Source of the DNA: a virus
Reading direction: 5' to 3' (one strand)
DNA length: 27,089 nt
IMG/VR virus record: IMGVR_UViG_3300042898_004012
Location: 1-27,089 of that record
The notes under the pieces are model-generated. The model saw only the letters and a program-made list of their open reading frames with translations, did no database searches and was not told the DNA's origin. Within the stretch, counting starts at the first letter, position 1. Each line of letters starts with the position of its first letter. Shown here piece after piece: positions 27,079 through 27,089 of the stretch. Both the position numbers and the translations under genes were made by a program.

Positions 27079-27089
27079 ACTATAGCAGG
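27079..27089 (-). promoter_or_regulatory. Partial sigma70 promoter at window edge
   Basis: Minus strand: CCTGC followed by -10 TATAGT (27079-27084), identical in layout to the other promoters. The -35 box would lie beyond the window end. Confidence 0.65.

Overview
The window reads as part of the genome of a large, strictly lytic tailed phage with a T4-like contractile tail (a myovirus of Caudoviricetes), probably infecting a Gram-negative environmental bacterium. The support is a run of T4-type baseplate genes (gp48/54-like, gp53-like, a gp27-like hub and a gp5-like spike with lysozyme domains), a perfect T4-type late promoter box (TATAAATA), very tight gene packing with many 4-base overlaps, and a large set of small uncharacterised genes driven by bacterial sigma70-type promoters. 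There is no integrase, transposase, rRNA, convincing tRNA or CRISPR array. The host cannot be named from the sequence alone.

Layout. (1) 1-1404: a 2H phosphoesterase resembling the anti-CBASS nuclease Acb1, facing a nucleotidyltransferase-fold protein. (2) 1477-7843, plus strand: a baseplate operon ending in a 922-residue spike protein that carries two different peptidoglycan-hydrolase domains. (3) 7840-10468: an uncharacterised helix-rich protein and two glycosyltransferase-like proteins. (4) 10508-15118, minus strand: a SNF2-family helicase, a separate protein that looks like the substrate-binding half of such helicases, a DUF7448-like protein, zinc-finger and membrane miniproteins, and members of a small paralogous family. 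(5) 15120-19931, minus strand: a metabolic block with aspartate carbamoyltransferase (pyrB), purM, purN, a UDP-glucuronate decarboxylase-like enzyme, a ParB-like protein and a duplicated hairpin element. (6) 19937-27089, minus strand: a P-loop kinase and about twenty small early-type genes in short operons. They are interrupted by one plus-strand gene (25825-26316), a sigma region 4-like protein behind a perfect late promoter.

How the parts work together. The minus-strand small-gene and metabolic blocks are served by at least eleven closely similar promoters (GGTTGACA, 16-base spacer usually ending CCTGC, then TATAAT), which the host sigma70 polymerase should read immediately after infection. 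The plus-strand structural block and the sigma-like gene carry TATAAATA-type boxes typical of T4 late transcription. The metabolic genes would supply purine and pyrimidine precursors for phage DNA synthesis. The epimerase and two glycosyltransferases suggest sugar modification of DNA, virion or host surface. The Acb1-like enzyme would protect against cyclic-nucleotide defence. Three coding genes shorter than 60 codons (14544-14720, 23198-23353, 24654-24815) were found by reading the sequence directly, and several starts were moved to agree with ribosome binding sites and promoters.

Limits: all family assignments rest on motif recognition and memory of families, without database searches. The functions of most small proteins are unknown.
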